From Delphinus delphis (taxonomy: Eukaryota; Chordata; Mammalia; Artiodactyla; Delphinidae): a stretch of 64,000 nt of DNA. The translations under genes were made by a program, and so were the position numbers. The notes beneath the pieces were generated by a model. The model worked only from the letters and a program-made list of their open reading frames with translations, did no database searches and was not told the DNA's origin. Each line of letters starts with the position of its first letter. The stretch's first letter is position 1. Shown here piece by piece: positions 36,760 to 50,212 of this stretch. Location of the stretch: positions 100,481,893-100,545,892 of the forward strand of contig NC_082688.1 of the NCBI RefSeq assembly GCF_949987515.2, in the 5' to 3' direction.

Positions 36760-37735
36760 TATTTGTTTATCATATTCTCTTACTGTCTTTTAGAGTTTGC
36801 AGCTTTTGTAGTTACAACTTTCTTTTTTTCTTTAATATTGTGGGTGTTTTTTTTTTGCTTTCTCTCTTTTTTAGTGATTAATCTTGCCAGTGTTGTTAAT
36901 TTTTTTAGTTTTTCCAAAGAAGAAATTTTAGCATTGTTGATCTTTTCTACTGGTGTTTGTATTCATTCGTTTTTATCATTATTATGTCTTTCTTCTACTT
37001 CCTTTGGGTGTATTTGTTTTACTTTTTCTATATTCTAGACTAGAGATGGATTCTTAGATAATCAATTTCAGCCTTTTTCCTAATATTTACTTTTAAAGTT
37101 ATATACTTCTTTTTAAATATCAATCAGTAGCTACACTAATAAGTTTTGATATTTAATATTTTGTTATTGTTCAGTTCTTGCTACAGACTGAGTTGTGTCC
37201 TTCCCCACCCCTCATATTCTTATGTTGAAGCCCTAACTCCCAGTGTGACAGTATTTGGAGATGAGGGCCTATCAGGAGGTACTCAAGGTCAAATGAAATC
37301 ATAAGGGTGGGGTGCTGATCTGATAGGATTAGTGTCCTTCTAAGAAGAAAGACTAGAGCAAGCTGCCCTCCTCACCCCTGCCACGTGAGGACACAGTGAG
37401 AAAGTGAAGAGAACTCTCACCAGAAACCAAATGCTGCCACACATTGATCTTGGACTTTTCAGTTTCCAGACTGTGAAAAAATACATTTCTGTATTTTAAG
37501 CCATGGAGTCTGTAGTATTTTCTTATGGCAGCCTGAAACTGAGTAAAACAGTTTCAATTTTTTCTAATTTCTATACTCATTTCTTTTTTGACCCATGAGA
37601 TATTTAGAAATATGTTTTCTGATTTTCAAAACTGTGAAATGTTTCTAGTTTTCTTTTGTAATTTTTTCCACTTCATGTACTATTGTCAGTGATGCAAATC
37701 TTTTGAAATTTACTGAGACTTACTTTATTTGTTTA
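36760..37735 (-). repeat. Old LINE-1 ORF2 fragment, antisense, split by an LTR
   Basis: Reverse ORF2-like T-rich text ('tttccaaagaagaaatttta' near 36912; 'tttgacccatgagatattta' near 37587) lies on both sides of an LTR at 37182-37551. Confidence 0.55.
37182..37551 (+). repeat. MLT1-like LTR
   Basis: 'ctacagactgagttgtgtcc', 'gtgacagtatttggagatga', 'tgccacgtgaggacacagtg' and 'tttaagccatggagtctgta' appear in the LTR order. Confidence 0.8.
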
Positions 37736-38040
37736 GATTTACTTTTATATACATATAAAATTTACTTGTTGCTGTACAATTCTGAGTTTTGACAGAGGCA
37801 TACAGTCAAAAATCCGCCACAATGAGAATAAAGAACAATTCCAGAATCCTCCAAAATTCCCTCATGTTGTCCCTTTGTAGTCAGTCCCTCCCCTGACACT
37901 GTCCCCTAGGAGTCACTGAGCAGTTTTCTGTCCCTATAGTTTTTGCTATTTCCAGAATGTCATATAAATGGAATCATACAAGGTGTAGCCTTTTGAGTCT
38001 GGCCTCTTTCATGTAGCATAATACACTGCAGATTTATAGG
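37736..38040 (-). repeat. Old LINE-1 3' UTR fragment, antisense
   Basis: 'tcctccaaaattccctcatg' and 'gtcatataaatggaatcata' followed by 'ctctttcatgtagcata' in reverse L1M order. Confidence 0.65.
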
Positions 38041-38555
38041 AAAAGGTTTTAAAATATTTTATCAAGCACTTTGAGTTATGTTCAGAGGGAGGGCCTGTGA
38101 GGGTATGAAGGCCCACTGAGAATAGCCAGTAAGGTCCTGCTACCCAGGTAATAATGCGCCACATACTCTAGAGATTTCTCTCTCATTCAAAGTCTATTAT
38201 ACTCAGTGTCTGAAGCATATGTCTTTTGTGCTAATTGTTTTTCATGTCAGTCTTGTCTTTCTAACTAGATGTCAAGTTGGTTGAGGTCAGGGCCATATTT
38301 TCTGCCAGAGTATTCTCAAAACACTGCTTTTACTGAGTTAGCTCTCTGCTTAATATTTTTCAGTGGATATTAATTGCTCACATGATAAAAATTTGTATTG
38401 AACTTAGTGGATGATTAAATTTTTAAAATTTCAGTGTATTTTTTTTTTCTAAAGCAAAAATTCAAAATTGCTCTGACGGACCTAATAAGCAGAAAATATT
38501 CGGGGACACTACAGTTTGAAATTTGCTTGATTTTCCTTCCTTCGTATTGCTTCTT
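38041..38555. other. Intergenic with an L2-like fragment
   Basis: 38250-38375 resembles an L2 3' region ('actagatgtcaagttggttg'). The rest is unassigned. Confidence 0.4.
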
Positions 38556-38767
38556 TTGTGTGTGTGTGTGTGTGTGTGGTACGCAGGTCTCTCACTGTTG
38601 TGGCCTCTCCCGTTGCGGAGTACAGGCTCCAGACGCGCAGGCTCAGCGGCCATGGCTCACGGGCCCAGCTGCTCCACAGCGTGTGGGATCTTCCCGGACT
38701 GCGGCACGAACTCGCGTCCCCTGCATCGGCAGGCGGACTCTCAACCACTGCGCCACCAGGGAAGCCC
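38556..38767 (-). mobile_element. CHR-type SINE whose tail is a (TG)n tract
   Basis: Body complete. Where siblings have a poly(A) tail this copy has (TG)10-11 on the plus strand (38557-38578), fused directly to the 3' end of the element. No TSD is recognised. Confidence 0.9.
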
Positions 38768-38924
38768 TTATTTTATTTTTTGACATTTGAGAAACGTTTA
38801 ATGAGTAATTAAAATTTTCAAAATACAATTAATAAAAGAAAAAACAAGGTAATATACATCGGTATGATCCTAATTTAAAGATAAATTTATTTTAGACATA
38901 CACAATATATATTGATTCTAAGTG

Positions 38925-39090
38925 GGTCAGTGGTTCTCAATCTTTCTGCAATTAGAATCACCCAAACAGCTTTAATATATACTGCCGCCTGGATCCATTC
39001 TCAGAGATTCTCGTTGAATTGCTTTGGGTGTTGCCTGGGCATATGGATTTTTTTTAAAGCTTCCCAGGAGATTTTAATGTGCTCACCTGC
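38925..39090 (+). repeat. MER5-like DNA transposon remnant
   Basis: 'gtcagtggttctcaatcttt', 'attagaatcacccaaacagc' and 'cccaggagattttaatgtgc' match the MER5 layout. Confidence 0.75.
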
Positions 39091-39145
39091 CCACCCTCCC
39101 TCACCATTTTGGTTCTGTGTCATAATAGGTTTGTATAGACTAATT

Positions 39146-39432
39146 TTTTTTAAATTGAAGTTTAGTTGATTTACAGTGTTTCAGGTGAACAGCAAAGTGA
39201 TTCAATTATACAAACATACATACACACACATACATATATGTACACATATATATTCTTTTTCAAATTTTTTTACATTATAGGTTTTTACAAGATATTGAGT
39301 ATACTTCCTTGTACTAAACAGTAGGTCCTTGTTGTTTATCTATTTTATTATAGTAGTGTGTATCTGTTAATCCCAAATTCCTAATTTATTCCCCTCCCCT
39401 TTCCCCTTTGGTAACCATACGTTTTCTATGTG
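39146..39432 (-). repeat. 5'-truncated LINE-1 3' end with target duplication
   Basis: The same LINE-1 3' UTR family as at 3720 and 9750, in reverse. A 12-bp direct repeat (T/C)ATAGACTAATT at about 39134-39145 and 39433-39444 flanks it. A CA/TA-rich variable stretch lies at 39212-39252. Confidence 0.88.
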
Positions 39433-39649
39433 CATAGACTAATTCTTGATTGTCAATGAAGCCTTTGCTGCTCTCCTTTTCTGCTGGTCCAAAATGGGCA
39501 GGACCCTGCACAGTGAGGGAACTGAACTCTGAACTCTGATGGTTTAGGTCTTCTGCCTATCACCTTATAAAGTTCCCTTGTGCTCCTTCCTAGTCAGTTG
39601 GACCACCACCTCTAGCCTCAGACAAGGAATGGTCTGACTTTTGTCATTT

Positions 39650-39884
39650 AATTGATTAGACCTTCTCTTTCCTAGGAGTTTTTATAAATAGGATTATATA
39701 GCATGTACTCTTCGGTGTCTGGCTTCTTTCGCTCAGCTTGATGTTTTTGAAATTCATCCATGTTGTTACATGAATCAACAGTAATTCTTTCCTTCTTAAG
39801 GCTGAATACCCTCCATTGTGTGGCTATACACATTTATTTATCCATATATCTATTGATGGACTTCCGGGTTTTTCCTCTTTTCTT

Positions 39885-39915
<31 letters not shown>

Positions 39916-40770
39916 CTTTTTTTTTTTTTTGTGGTACGCGGGCCTCTCACTGTTGGGGCCCCTCCCGTTGTGGAGCACAGGCTCCGGACGCGCAGGCTCA
40001 GCGGCCATGGCTCACGGGCCCAGCCGCTCCGCGGCATGTGGGATCTTCCCGGACCGGGGCACGAACCCGCGTCCCCTGCATCGGCAGGCGGACTCTCAAC
40101 CACTGTGCCACCAGGGAAGCCCCTCCTCTTTTCTTTCTTATTATGAATAAAGCTGCTATGAACTTTCATATACGAGTCTTTGGGTGAACATATGTTTTCA
40201 TATATCTTGAGTAAATGCCTAACAGTGGAATTGCTGCATCATATGACACATGTGTATTTGACTTTATAAGAAGTCGCCAAATTTTCCAAAGTGGTTGTAC
40301 CATTTTACATTCTCACCAACAGTATAAGAGAGTTCTGCTTATTCCACACCCTCACCAACAGTAGTGGGTATGCAGTGGTGTCTTATTGTGGTTTTAATTT
40401 GCATTTATCTGATGAATAGTCATGGAGAGAATCTTTTCACGTGTTTATTGACCATTTGCATATCATCTTTGTGAACTGTCTGTTCACATTTTTGCCCATT
40501 TTTAGTTGGGTTGTCTTATATTAAGTTATGAACTCTATATATTTTGGATATAAACCCTTTGCCAGACATATGTATTGCAAATATTATCTCCTGGTGTATA
40601 GCTTGCCTTTTCATTTCTTAAAAGAGTCTTTTGATCAGCAGATGTTTTAAACTTGATAAAGTTCTATTTACTGATTATTTTATGGCTCATAAAGAAAAAA
40701 ATCCCTTTCAATATTTAAAAATTTCATGGATCCTCATATGATGGTGGGTATATTTTAAGATCTACCAGTT
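39650..40770 (-). repeat. Old LINE-1 (L1M type), antisense, split by a SINE
   Basis: 'ggcttctttcgctcagcttg' (39721), 'gaataaagctgctatgaact' (40144), 'tttgcatttatctgatgaat' (40398) and 'ctgttcacatttttgcccat' (40480) are in reverse L1M order. Confidence 0.85.
39889..40123 (-). mobile_element. CHR-type SINE with an exceptionally long tail
   Basis: A T-tract of about 40 bp with two C interruptions. Perfect 16-bp direct repeat TCCTCTTTTCTTTCTT at 39873-39888 and 40124-40139. Tail length and the intact TSD argue for a young insertion. Confidence 0.94.
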
Positions 40771-40796
40771 GAGATAATACAAAGGCTACTCAAATT

Positions 40797-43125
40797 TTTC
40801 TCTCTTTTGACAGCTTTATTGAGATATTCACATTCTATATAGTTTGCCAATTTAAAGTATAAAATTCAATGGCTTTTAGTATATTCACAGATATGTGTAC
40901 CCATCACCACAGTCAGCTTTAGAACATTTTCATCATCTCAAAAAGAAACCCCATACCTTTTGGCTATAACCCTTTCATCTCTCCATTCTTTTCCCCCAGG
41001 CCTGGGCAACCACTAATCTACTTTCTGTCTCTATAGGTTTCCTTATTCTCAACATTTAACATGGATGGAATAATATAATAGATATTTTGTCACTGGTTTC
41101 TTTCAATTAGCAGAATGTTTTTAAGGTTCATCCATGTTACAGCATGTATCAGTACTTCTTTTCTTATGGTCGTATAATAATATTACATTGATGGACATTC
41201 CACATTTTGTTTTTACATTCATCAACTGATGGACATTTGGGTTTTTTCCACATTTTGGCTATTATTAATAATGCTGCTCTAAACATTTGTGAACAAGTTT
41301 TTGTGTGGGCATATGTTTTCATTTCTCTTGGGTATATACCTAGGAGTGGAATTGTTGGGTCACACAGTAATGTTATGTTTAATCATTTGAGGAACTGTCA
41401 GACTGCTATAGAAAGTGTCTGCACCATTTTACTTTCCCACCAGCAGTGAGCAAGGGTTCTGATTTTTCCACATTTTTGCCAACATTTGTTATTATCTGGC
41501 TCTGATTTTAGCCAAATGAAGAGGTATCTCACTGTGGTTTTGATTTGTATTTCCCTGATGACTAATGATGTCAAGCATCTCTTTGTGTGCTTATTGGCCA
41601 TTTGTATGTCTTCCTTGGAAAAATGTCTATTTAGTTCTTTTGCCTATTTAAAAAATTACGTTTTTGTCTTTTTATTATTGAGTTGTAAGAGTTCTTTAAT
41701 AGTCTAGATAAAAGTCTCTTATATATGGTTTGCAAATATTTTCTCCCATTATGCAAGTTGTCTTTTCATCTTCTTGATGGTGTCCTTTGAAGCATAAAAG
41801 CTTCTATTTTGATGAGGTCCAACATATCTACCTTTTTCTTCATTTCTTGTGGTTTTTTTGGTGTGTCATATCTAAGAATTCCATACCAAATTCAAGGTCT
41901 TGAAGATTTACCCCTATGTTTTCTTTTAAGAATTTTTTAGTTTTAGTTTTTACATAAGTTTTTTGCTCCATTTTGCATTAATTTTGTTTATGATGTGAGG
42001 TAAGGGTCTGATTTCATTCTTTTGCACGTGACTATTCAATTGCCTCAGCACCAATTGTTGAAAAGACAATTCTTTGCCCATTGAATGGTCTTGGCACCCT
42101 TGTTGAAAATCAGTGGAACAGAGAAGTATGGATTGATTTCTGGACCCTCAATTCTGTTCCATTGGTCTGTATGTCTATTTTCATGCCAGTACCATACTGT
42201 CTTGATTACGCTTCTTTGCAGTGAGTTTTGAAATTGGGAAGTGTGAGTCTTCCTATTTTGTTCTATTTTTCAAGACTGTTTTGGCTATTGACGGTCTCTT
42301 GCAATTTGATACAAATTTTAGAATCAGCCTTCCATTTTCTGCCATTTTCTACAAAGAAGTCAGGTAGAACTCTGATAGGGATTCCATTAAATCTGTAGAT
42401 TAATTTGGGAAGCATTGCCATCTTAACAATGTTAAGTCTTCTGATCCATGAACATGGGATGTTTCTCCATTTATTTAGATCTTCTTTAATTTCTTTCAAA
42501 AATGTTTTATAGTTTTCAGAGTATATATTTGCACTTCCTTTGTTAAATGTATTCCTCAGTATTTTAATTCTTTTTAATGTTATTGTAATGGAATTGTTTT
42601 TGAAATTTTATTTTTGGATTGTTCATTGTAAGTATGTAGAAATATAATTGATTTTTGTACATTGATCTTGTATCCTGCAACATTGTTGAACTTGTTTATT
42701 AATTCTAATAGTTTTTAGTTGATTCTTTGAGTTTTCTATATATAATATCATTTGCCAATAGAGATAGTTGTAACTTCTTTTCCAACCTGGATGACTTTGA
42801 TTTCTTCTTATTACCTAATTGTCCTGTGTGGAACCCCCAATACAGTATTGGATAGAAGTGGTGAGAACAGATATCTTTGTCTTATTACTGATCTTAGGGG
42901 AAAAGCATTCAATCTTTCACCATAAATATGGTTTTAGCTGTGTAGTTTTTTGCTCATGCCTTTTATCAGGTTAAGAAAATTCCCTTCTATTCCTAGTTGT
43001 TCAGTGTTTTTATCATGAAGAGGTGTTGATTTTTTAAAAATGCCTTTTCTGCATCTATTAAGATGATCATGTGATTTTTTTCACTCAAAATTTTAATAAA
43101 TTTGTGTTATTAATTACAATGGCAT
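40797..43125 (-). repeat. Long old LINE-1 (L1M type), antisense, ~2.3 kb
   Basis: The longest LINE in the window. From left to right it is reverse 3' UTR ('cagctttattgagatattca'), then ORF2 C-terminal and reverse-transcriptase text. Around 42263-42499 the minus strand still reads KEIKEDLNKWRNIPCSWIRR, then LNIVKMAMLPKLIYRFNGIP, a hallmark ORF2 segment. It is broken by many stops and frameshifts and is inactive. Confidence 0.92.
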
Positions 43126-46100
43126 CTACATGATCAAGAAATAGTATTTCCTCAGTGTGCAGACTGGTTGGTTCAGAGTGGTGGATTCTTGGTTGGCTTG
43201 AAATGGTGCTGTAAATCTCAGGTGTCTGTAAGCACAGGTTCAGAACCATTGGTCTAACAACCAGATGTCTACCTAATAATGTGGAGTGCTCATTGCTTTA
43301 CTTTGTGCTACATGTCAGTTCACATCGTGTGATAGAGTCCAAGAGTTAGAAGAGACTTAATTGCTTGAGTTGTCCTCTATCCAATGCAGGCATCTCCTCT
43401 ACTGTATCCCCAACACGCGGTCATCAGCTTGAAATACACTTGGGAATGAAAGCAGGCCTTCTGGAAAAGGAGCAGTGGCATTCTGTCATAAAGTTTTGGT
43501 ATCATTTTCACAAAGACACAGGCTGGGTTTTCTGTATGTAGTTATTTACTATACTAAGAATCAGAAACTCAGAATTTCAGTCTTGACCTCGACCCTGATT
43601 GGCTGTGTAAGTCTAGCTGAGTCTCAGCTCCACTAAGCCTCAGTTTCCTTCTCTGTTAAATGGCAATAATGATGATGATGATAACAGCAATAACATCTTA
43701 TTAAGTATATACTCCTAGCTTCTTCATAGCTATTGGGAAGCTGAAAAAAAATAATTTATATGAAGACAATTAAAAACATAAAATTATCTTATAGATTCTA
43801 ATTATTCATATCAGACTACCTTGGTGTTATTTGAAACCAAAAGAACAGGAACTGATGTCTTTAAAAGGTAGGCACTCAGTATTTGTATTAGTTCCTTAAA
43901 AATTCAGAAAAGCAGAGCTCAGGGATTTGGTTTCTATTGGTGTAGATGAAAAGTTCCGTAGGTACTTGGGTTGGAGTTGAAAGCTGACTAAGCCAGGTGA
44001 ACAGGTGTTGGTTGAAGAGCTTAGGCATAAGGGAGTAGTATGGAGCAGAATCCAGCACCCCAAACTCCACTCCAGGACAGAGCTCATTTCTGAAATTCCT
44101 GTGATGCCTCCTCCACTCCCAGTACGTGGCAACATCACTACAAAGAAACCATCACCACAAAGCATTCACAGTGGCAACATTACTTTGGCTGTTGCATTTC
44201 AAGTCTGGAAGGATGATTATAAATAACAATCTGACACTAACAGAGAGTGGTTTTGAAGACCAGTTTTGTAGCTAGTTACTTTAGAGATTATTTCTCTCTG
44301 TACTGACCTTCCCAGGAAGAAGCTGACAAAGAGTGGGGGAGGCTCCCTCTCCCCCTAGAGCCTGAGGCTTTGTGTTTCTTTCGTTCTCAGTCTGAGGACT
44401 TCCGTGTTGGCACTTGCTCTGAAGGAAAAGTAAGAGTTCTCCGAATATTTGTATTCCAGCAAACAGACCTTATACCTCCAAATTTGTTTCTCCAACCTCC
44501 CTTTCCTGTCTATACAAAAACAAAACAAACAAATAAACAAACCCCCTCAAATCTAAGTACTCACGGGCTCCTATCCAATTTAGACCTTGGCCATCTGTAT
44601 GAGGAGCCATGGAAATAGCTGAGCTAAAATTTCTCAGACAGAATCAGCATCATTGCCAGAACTCCCTTTGTTTCACCCCTTTCAGGTACTGTGTTCTGTA
44701 TGGAATAGTAGAGGAAACCAGATGTGAACCACTGAAAACCACTCTTCTTTCCCGGTGCTCCTAGGAAGTCTCCTGTCCTGGGAAATTACTTCTTTGGGGA
44801 GAAGAGGGCAGCAGAGAGCCCTTCTCCTTGACCACCTGCAGCAGGCGCTGGATTGAAAATAGCAAGACAGTAGCAGTTGCTGGATTGGTCCTGTCAGCTG
44901 GGAACCCTTGCGAGAGCTGAGGTTAGCAATTGTGTTTGTTACTCTGTTGCTGTCCAGCAGAGCTGGAGAACAGTCCAGCATTATAAGGACCTGGGTGCGT
45001 GGGAGCTGAGAGCTCTTGACAGGCACTGCACTCTTTAAAAGGGGGCACAAGTGTATTGAAAGCAGAGCACATCTCTGCCAGGGTGCTTTGCCACGGACGA
45101 CAGATTGCATTGTCTGTACTTTTCTATTTCACTCTGATGCGGTGGTTGGCATCTCTGAGTCAATGGGAGGTGTTGGGGCCTTGCGAATGTAACGTTTCCT
45201 GGGAGGCCATCGCTCCCACCTTTTTTTTTTTCTCCCACCTTCTATTTCTGTTTTGTCTTGGTTTAGGGACCAAATTGGAGATGATTGTTTAATTTTCTTT
45301 CCCAAACACTCAGGGTCCCATAAGGACTCTTCTAAGAGTACGTATATCCAAAGTATTTCCAGAATCCTCCAGGTTCTGCCTGGTTAGCACAGCTGGTTGG
45401 AAGCATGCAGTAACAAGGGCAAAGTGTGGGTCCTTTTCCTTGTGGGCCACTTAGCTTTGTGCTGTTTCATGGCCACGGGCTGCACCCCTAGCTCCAATCT
45501 GGTAAAGTATCATGGATAAATGAACGCAGGTTCAATGCCTAACATAGTACACAACCCATAGGAGGTATTTAATCTATGTTTGCTCAATGAATGAAAGCAA
45601 ATCATCAGAGAATCATAGAATGGCAACAATAAAAAATGATTTCAGTGACGAATCTGCTGCATCCCTTTACCATATTATTTATCAGAGAAAAACACAGTTC
45701 AGATTTAACTTGTCTCAGTCAGAGGGCCAGCCAGGATTGCATCTGACTTGTCTTTTGGTCCTTCCCAGCTCCCAGGCCCATCCTGGCAGTTAATGGAACT
45801 TAAGTTGTAATACTCAGCACCCCTCATGGCTAAGAACAGCCCTTCCCAAGTGGTTTCACTGTGCAAACACCACACTAGACACAAAGGCTATTAAGATTAC
45901 AGGGTTTTGCGTAGAGAAGGCTGTAATCTAAGAAAGAATTCACCCAGAGCCGTCCTTCCTCCCCCAGGAATAAAGCCCATAGCAAGCAAAGTGACAGTAT
46001 TGGAGCTCAGAGAAAGCCTGGCCCTGGAGCTGCTGCCTGAGAAGGTCCCTGCGGGTGGAGGTCTTATGGCCTCCAGGGCAACGTAAGAGCAATGACCTTT

Positions 46101-46949
46101 CCAAGGAGTCAGTGATCAGAGGGCAGAACTGAAGATCGACCTTTCCGACTCTGTCGCATACAGAGGAATCGTAATGGATGCGTAGAAGGGCATCATCTTG
46201 GTGGCTTGTGAGGGAAAGGCCACCTGATTTAATGGAAACATCTACTTTATAGAACAGCACAAACTAGGCAGAGAATTTTTCCAGGTAAAGATGCTTTGGA
46301 CTGCTCTCATGAATAGGTAGAAACACTTGACCGTCTAACTTGCAGGGCAATGGTCTTTGGGTTGTACGTAGGGAATTGTTTCTTTTGTAAAGAGTCAGAA
46401 TCCAGGATTAAAAGCTGAGCAGCACGCACTGGGCTCAGAGGGGGGAAAACTTGATGGCTCTAATGTAGTAGAGAAGGAGGCAAGTTCTAGGAGGGCTGGA
46501 GACTGAGGATACCATCTGATATCTGGGCAGTACCAACTCGCATCAACCCAGACTGGGGGTGAGAGTCTCTTTGCTTTGCAGAAAACCCCCATCAGAGCAG
46601 CTTGTCCTTGCTGTGTCACCTCCTTTCCAGCAGCCCTTTTAGGAATTCCAGTTGCTGTGGTTGGTTTCCGTTAGTTTCTGAGAAGTATTTGTGAGTTTGT
46701 GGGTGGGATGCATATCTCTCTGCACTGGCGGGATGGAAAAATGTAAGCATTACTCCCAAAGCAGCTGAGTATAGTTGGGGCAGAGGTTACCCAGTTCTGG
46801 ATTTGAGAAGACCCAGCAGAGGTGAAGACAGGTGCATTACACAGGAGGTCAAGGGTAAGGCCAACCTCTGCACACTGGAGGCCTTGCCCATACCAGCCCG
46901 AGAGCTTTTACTCACAGATTCCCCTTTTGCCTATTCATCCTTTACTCCT
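43126..46949. other. Intergenic, relatively repeat-poor
   Basis: It contains a reverse MIR at 43555-43705 ('cctcagtttccttctctgtt') and an L2-like end at 45515-45600. An A-rich CAAA/AACAAA stretch lies at 44513-44541. No gene is supported. Confidence 0.5.
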
Positions 46950-47790
46950 TCTTCTGAATTTCTGAAAATCAGCGATATTTTTACCGTTTCTATAATCTTG
47001 CCTTTTCCAGAATGTCACATAATTGGAATCACACAGCATATAGTCTTTACATACTGGTCCCTTTCACTTAGCAATGTGCATTTAAGTTTCTCCATACCTT
47101 TTCATGTTTCATAGCTCATTTCTTTTTTTTTTTTTTTGCGGTAGGCGGGACCTCTCACTGTTGTGGCGTCTCCCGTTGCGGAGCACAGGCTCTGAACGCG
47201 CAGGCTCAGCGGCCATGGCTCACCGGCCTAGCCGCTCCGCGGGCATGCGGGATCTTCCCGGACCGGGGCACGAACCCGTGTCCCCTGCATCGGCAGGCGG
47301 ACTCTCAACCACTGCGCCACCAGGGAAGCCCGCTCATTTCTTTTTATCGTTAAATAATATTCCATTGTTTGACTGTACCACACTTTATCTATTGAAGGAC
47401 ATCTTGGTTGCTTCCATTTCTTGGCAATTATGAATAAAGCTGCTATAAACATTCAACGTGCAGGTTTTGGCGTGAACATAAAGTTTCAGATCAATCGGAT
47501 AAATACCTAGGAGCGTCATTGCTGTGTCATATAGCAAGACTATATTTAGCTTTGTAAGAAGCTGTCTTCCAAAGTAACTGTACCATTTTGCATTCCTGCC
47601 AGCAATACATGAGAGTTCATATTGCTTCAAATCCTTGACAGCACTTGGTATTGTCAGTTTTTTTTTTAATTTAGCAATTCTAATAGGTGTGTAATGGTAT
47701 CCCATTGTTGTTTTAATTTGCAATTTTCTAATGACAAGTGATGTGTACCACCTTTTTATGTGTTTGTTTGCCATCTATGTATTGTGTTTC
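46950..47790 (-). repeat. Old LINE-1 (L1M type), antisense, split by a SINE
   Basis: 'gccttttccagaatgtcaca' (47000), 'ttatgaataaagctgctata' (47428) and 'ctaataggtgtgtaatggta' (47679) in reverse order. A minus-strand remnant includes MFIAALFIIAKKWKQPRCPS. Confidence 0.85.
47128..47331 (-). mobile_element. CHR-type SINE, young class
   Basis: Direct repeat GCTCATTTCTTTTT at about 47114-47127 and 47332-47345. The body is complete with minor changes. Confidence 0.94.
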
Positions 47791-48793
47791 AAACTTCTTT
47801 GACTCTGGAGGCCTAGCTCAGAGCCTTAAATAATCATAGGTTCTAAATTAATCATTCGCTGTTTGTCTACCCCAGGGTACAGCTAAAGCCATGTTAAGAC
47901 TGCTTGAAAAGATTCTTTTTTTTTTTTAAGTTGCCTTAACTTTTCCTTCCGAAACTTTTTCAACATTTGTATGTAATGCAAATGGATTATTATTATTACT
48001 AGGCACCAGAATTCTTCTTGAGAAAAAACGTGCCATTTTTTGGAAAAATATATGATAGCATGAGACAAGGCAGTGAAAGTGGTGACAATGTTCCCTGATT
48101 GAAACAAAGAGAGCACTCTCTCTCTGTTCTCAAGGGGGAGGATCCAGAAAGAGGGAAGCAATTAGCAGATGAAAGGAGGCTGAGGTCCACATTCAATGAA
48201 GCAATCAGTAGAAATCCCACAATTTAAGATGAGGGATTTCTGATGTTAAATTTGAAAATCTTCATGTTGCTGTGGTATAACGCCCATTTTTGTCCCTCAC
48301 CACCTCAACACATTTTCAGTAAACTTGACCACACTTACGAATGCTTTGTGTGAGAGCTTTGTATTGTTTTAGGAATTCAAGAATGTGAGTTTCATTTCTG
48401 CAGTGAAGAACAGAGATAGCGCCTGTGGAAACAGAATGAAATGAACCCACCTAGGATTTAGCAACCATCTTGCTGAAGGTTAGGATTTTGACAGGGCATG
48501 AATGGAGATTTAAGCTAAGCTTAAGTGGCTCTCAGGGGCCAGGAGACCCTAGCTAAGCTAGCATCTGCATTATAGATATTACAGTAAGGACTCCTGTATA
48601 ATTCTCAAATTACAATAGAATTTTTTTCTTTGGTTCCATCAACCATCATGTAAAGGAAATCTTTTCTTTAGATTGTGCAGATTTAACTCAACCTACATTG
48701 AGCTGGACATTGTGACAAATTACTGAGAATCTGCTTGTATGACATTTTACATTTTATTTTTTTAATTGACTTTTTATTGTATAAATCAAGATT

Positions 48794-48794
<1 letters not shown>

Positions 48795-48826
<32 letters not shown>
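48795..48826. repeat. (CA)n microsatellite
   Basis: About 16 CA units next to an AT-rich stretch. Confidence 0.95.
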
Positions 48827-48828
<2 letters not shown>

Positions 48829-50173
48829 CATAAGTAAATGGAATCAAAGGGTTTAGTGGGTGGAGACACAACCTGAGCTTCTGTAACTTCCTGGGGACCT
48901 TCTCTATCCCTTCTTTTTCCACTGTGTATATCCATTTGGGTGCTACGAGGAGACCAGGAATCCCAGGGTCGTGGGGTGCCGGGGCAGGAGGGGGCATCTG
49001 GTGGAGGCCCAGCCCAAGGCCTCAACATATTTTGAGAGCTCATTGCTTACCATGGGCTGCGCTGGCTGGGTGTGTTAATTTAACCCTAGGAAGTAGGTAT
49101 TCTCATGTGTGTTTGCACCTGGGGAAGTCAAGGCTTAGAGATTTAAATATTGTGCTCAGTTTGTACTGTTAAAAAGTTGTGCACTCAGGATTCAAATTCA
49201 AGTGATCTCACCCCAAATCTGTATAACATCTTATATGCAAGCTTAATTTTTACATTTTAATTCATTCAAACATACGGTAATGGGAAGGGTCTGAGAGCTT
49301 CAAAAACGGAAGAGAAGTCATTGAACATAGATTGATAGAGCTGGAAGAACAGTTAGAGACTACTTTACAGATGAGGAAACGAAGGTAAAGGGAAGTGAAT
49401 AACTTTCCTTAGGTCATACAACCTTTGAGCAGTAGATTTACTGTATCAATTTGAAGAGAAAGTCTTATTTTCCTTGTTAGGGGAATTTCTACAATGGGCC
49501 ATCTCCCTACAGTACTCAAAGATCTAACTTGGCCATGGAAGAGAACTTGGCCAACTCAAAAATGTCTATGTCTTGAGATCCTTTCCTCTATTTCATAAAA
49601 TAATATTGGGGAAAAAAATGGTCTCCATGATCATAAAACACTGAACTTCAGCTTTTTCAGAAGTACCCGCCCCCCCTCCCCAAGTCCAAATTTTGGAGGA
49701 CTTCAGTGAATGAGATGCTGGCAGACAGTAGGTGGTTAGGTAGGCTTTTTCCCACTTACTGTGTCTCCCAGGACTGAAGATAGTCAACTGAAAAGCAATC
49801 AATATATGTTTCACTTTTGTTTTCTGTATAAATAGTTGTCTTATCTGAAATGACCTTTTCCAAGAGCTAATAGCCATAAATTTTTGCAGCTGGATATGTT
49901 TAGAAATGCCTCTTAGCTATTTTTGTTGATTTATTTTCTTTGTCTGTATTTGTGCAATCCAGCTTTGGGCATGGAAGCAAGCAGCCCTGGCCACTAGACG
50001 TCCACCTCTAATGATATAAACTCAGGAAACATAGTCTCTCTCCTGTGGGAAAGACCCCATATGGAATCCCATGGAGTTATAGCTCAGCCCAGGAGAAATT
50101 ACTACATGTTGGAGAATCATCTTCAGTTCCTCTTGTGGTAACTTTAGTCTGCATTCTCCCTGCCTGTTTTGAA

Positions 50174-50212
50174 ATCTATCTCTATCTATCTATCTATCTA
50201 TTTATCTATCTG
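50174..50212. repeat. (TATC)n microsatellite
   Basis: A tetranucleotide tract of about nine units with TATT and TGTT variants at the right end. Confidence 0.9.
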
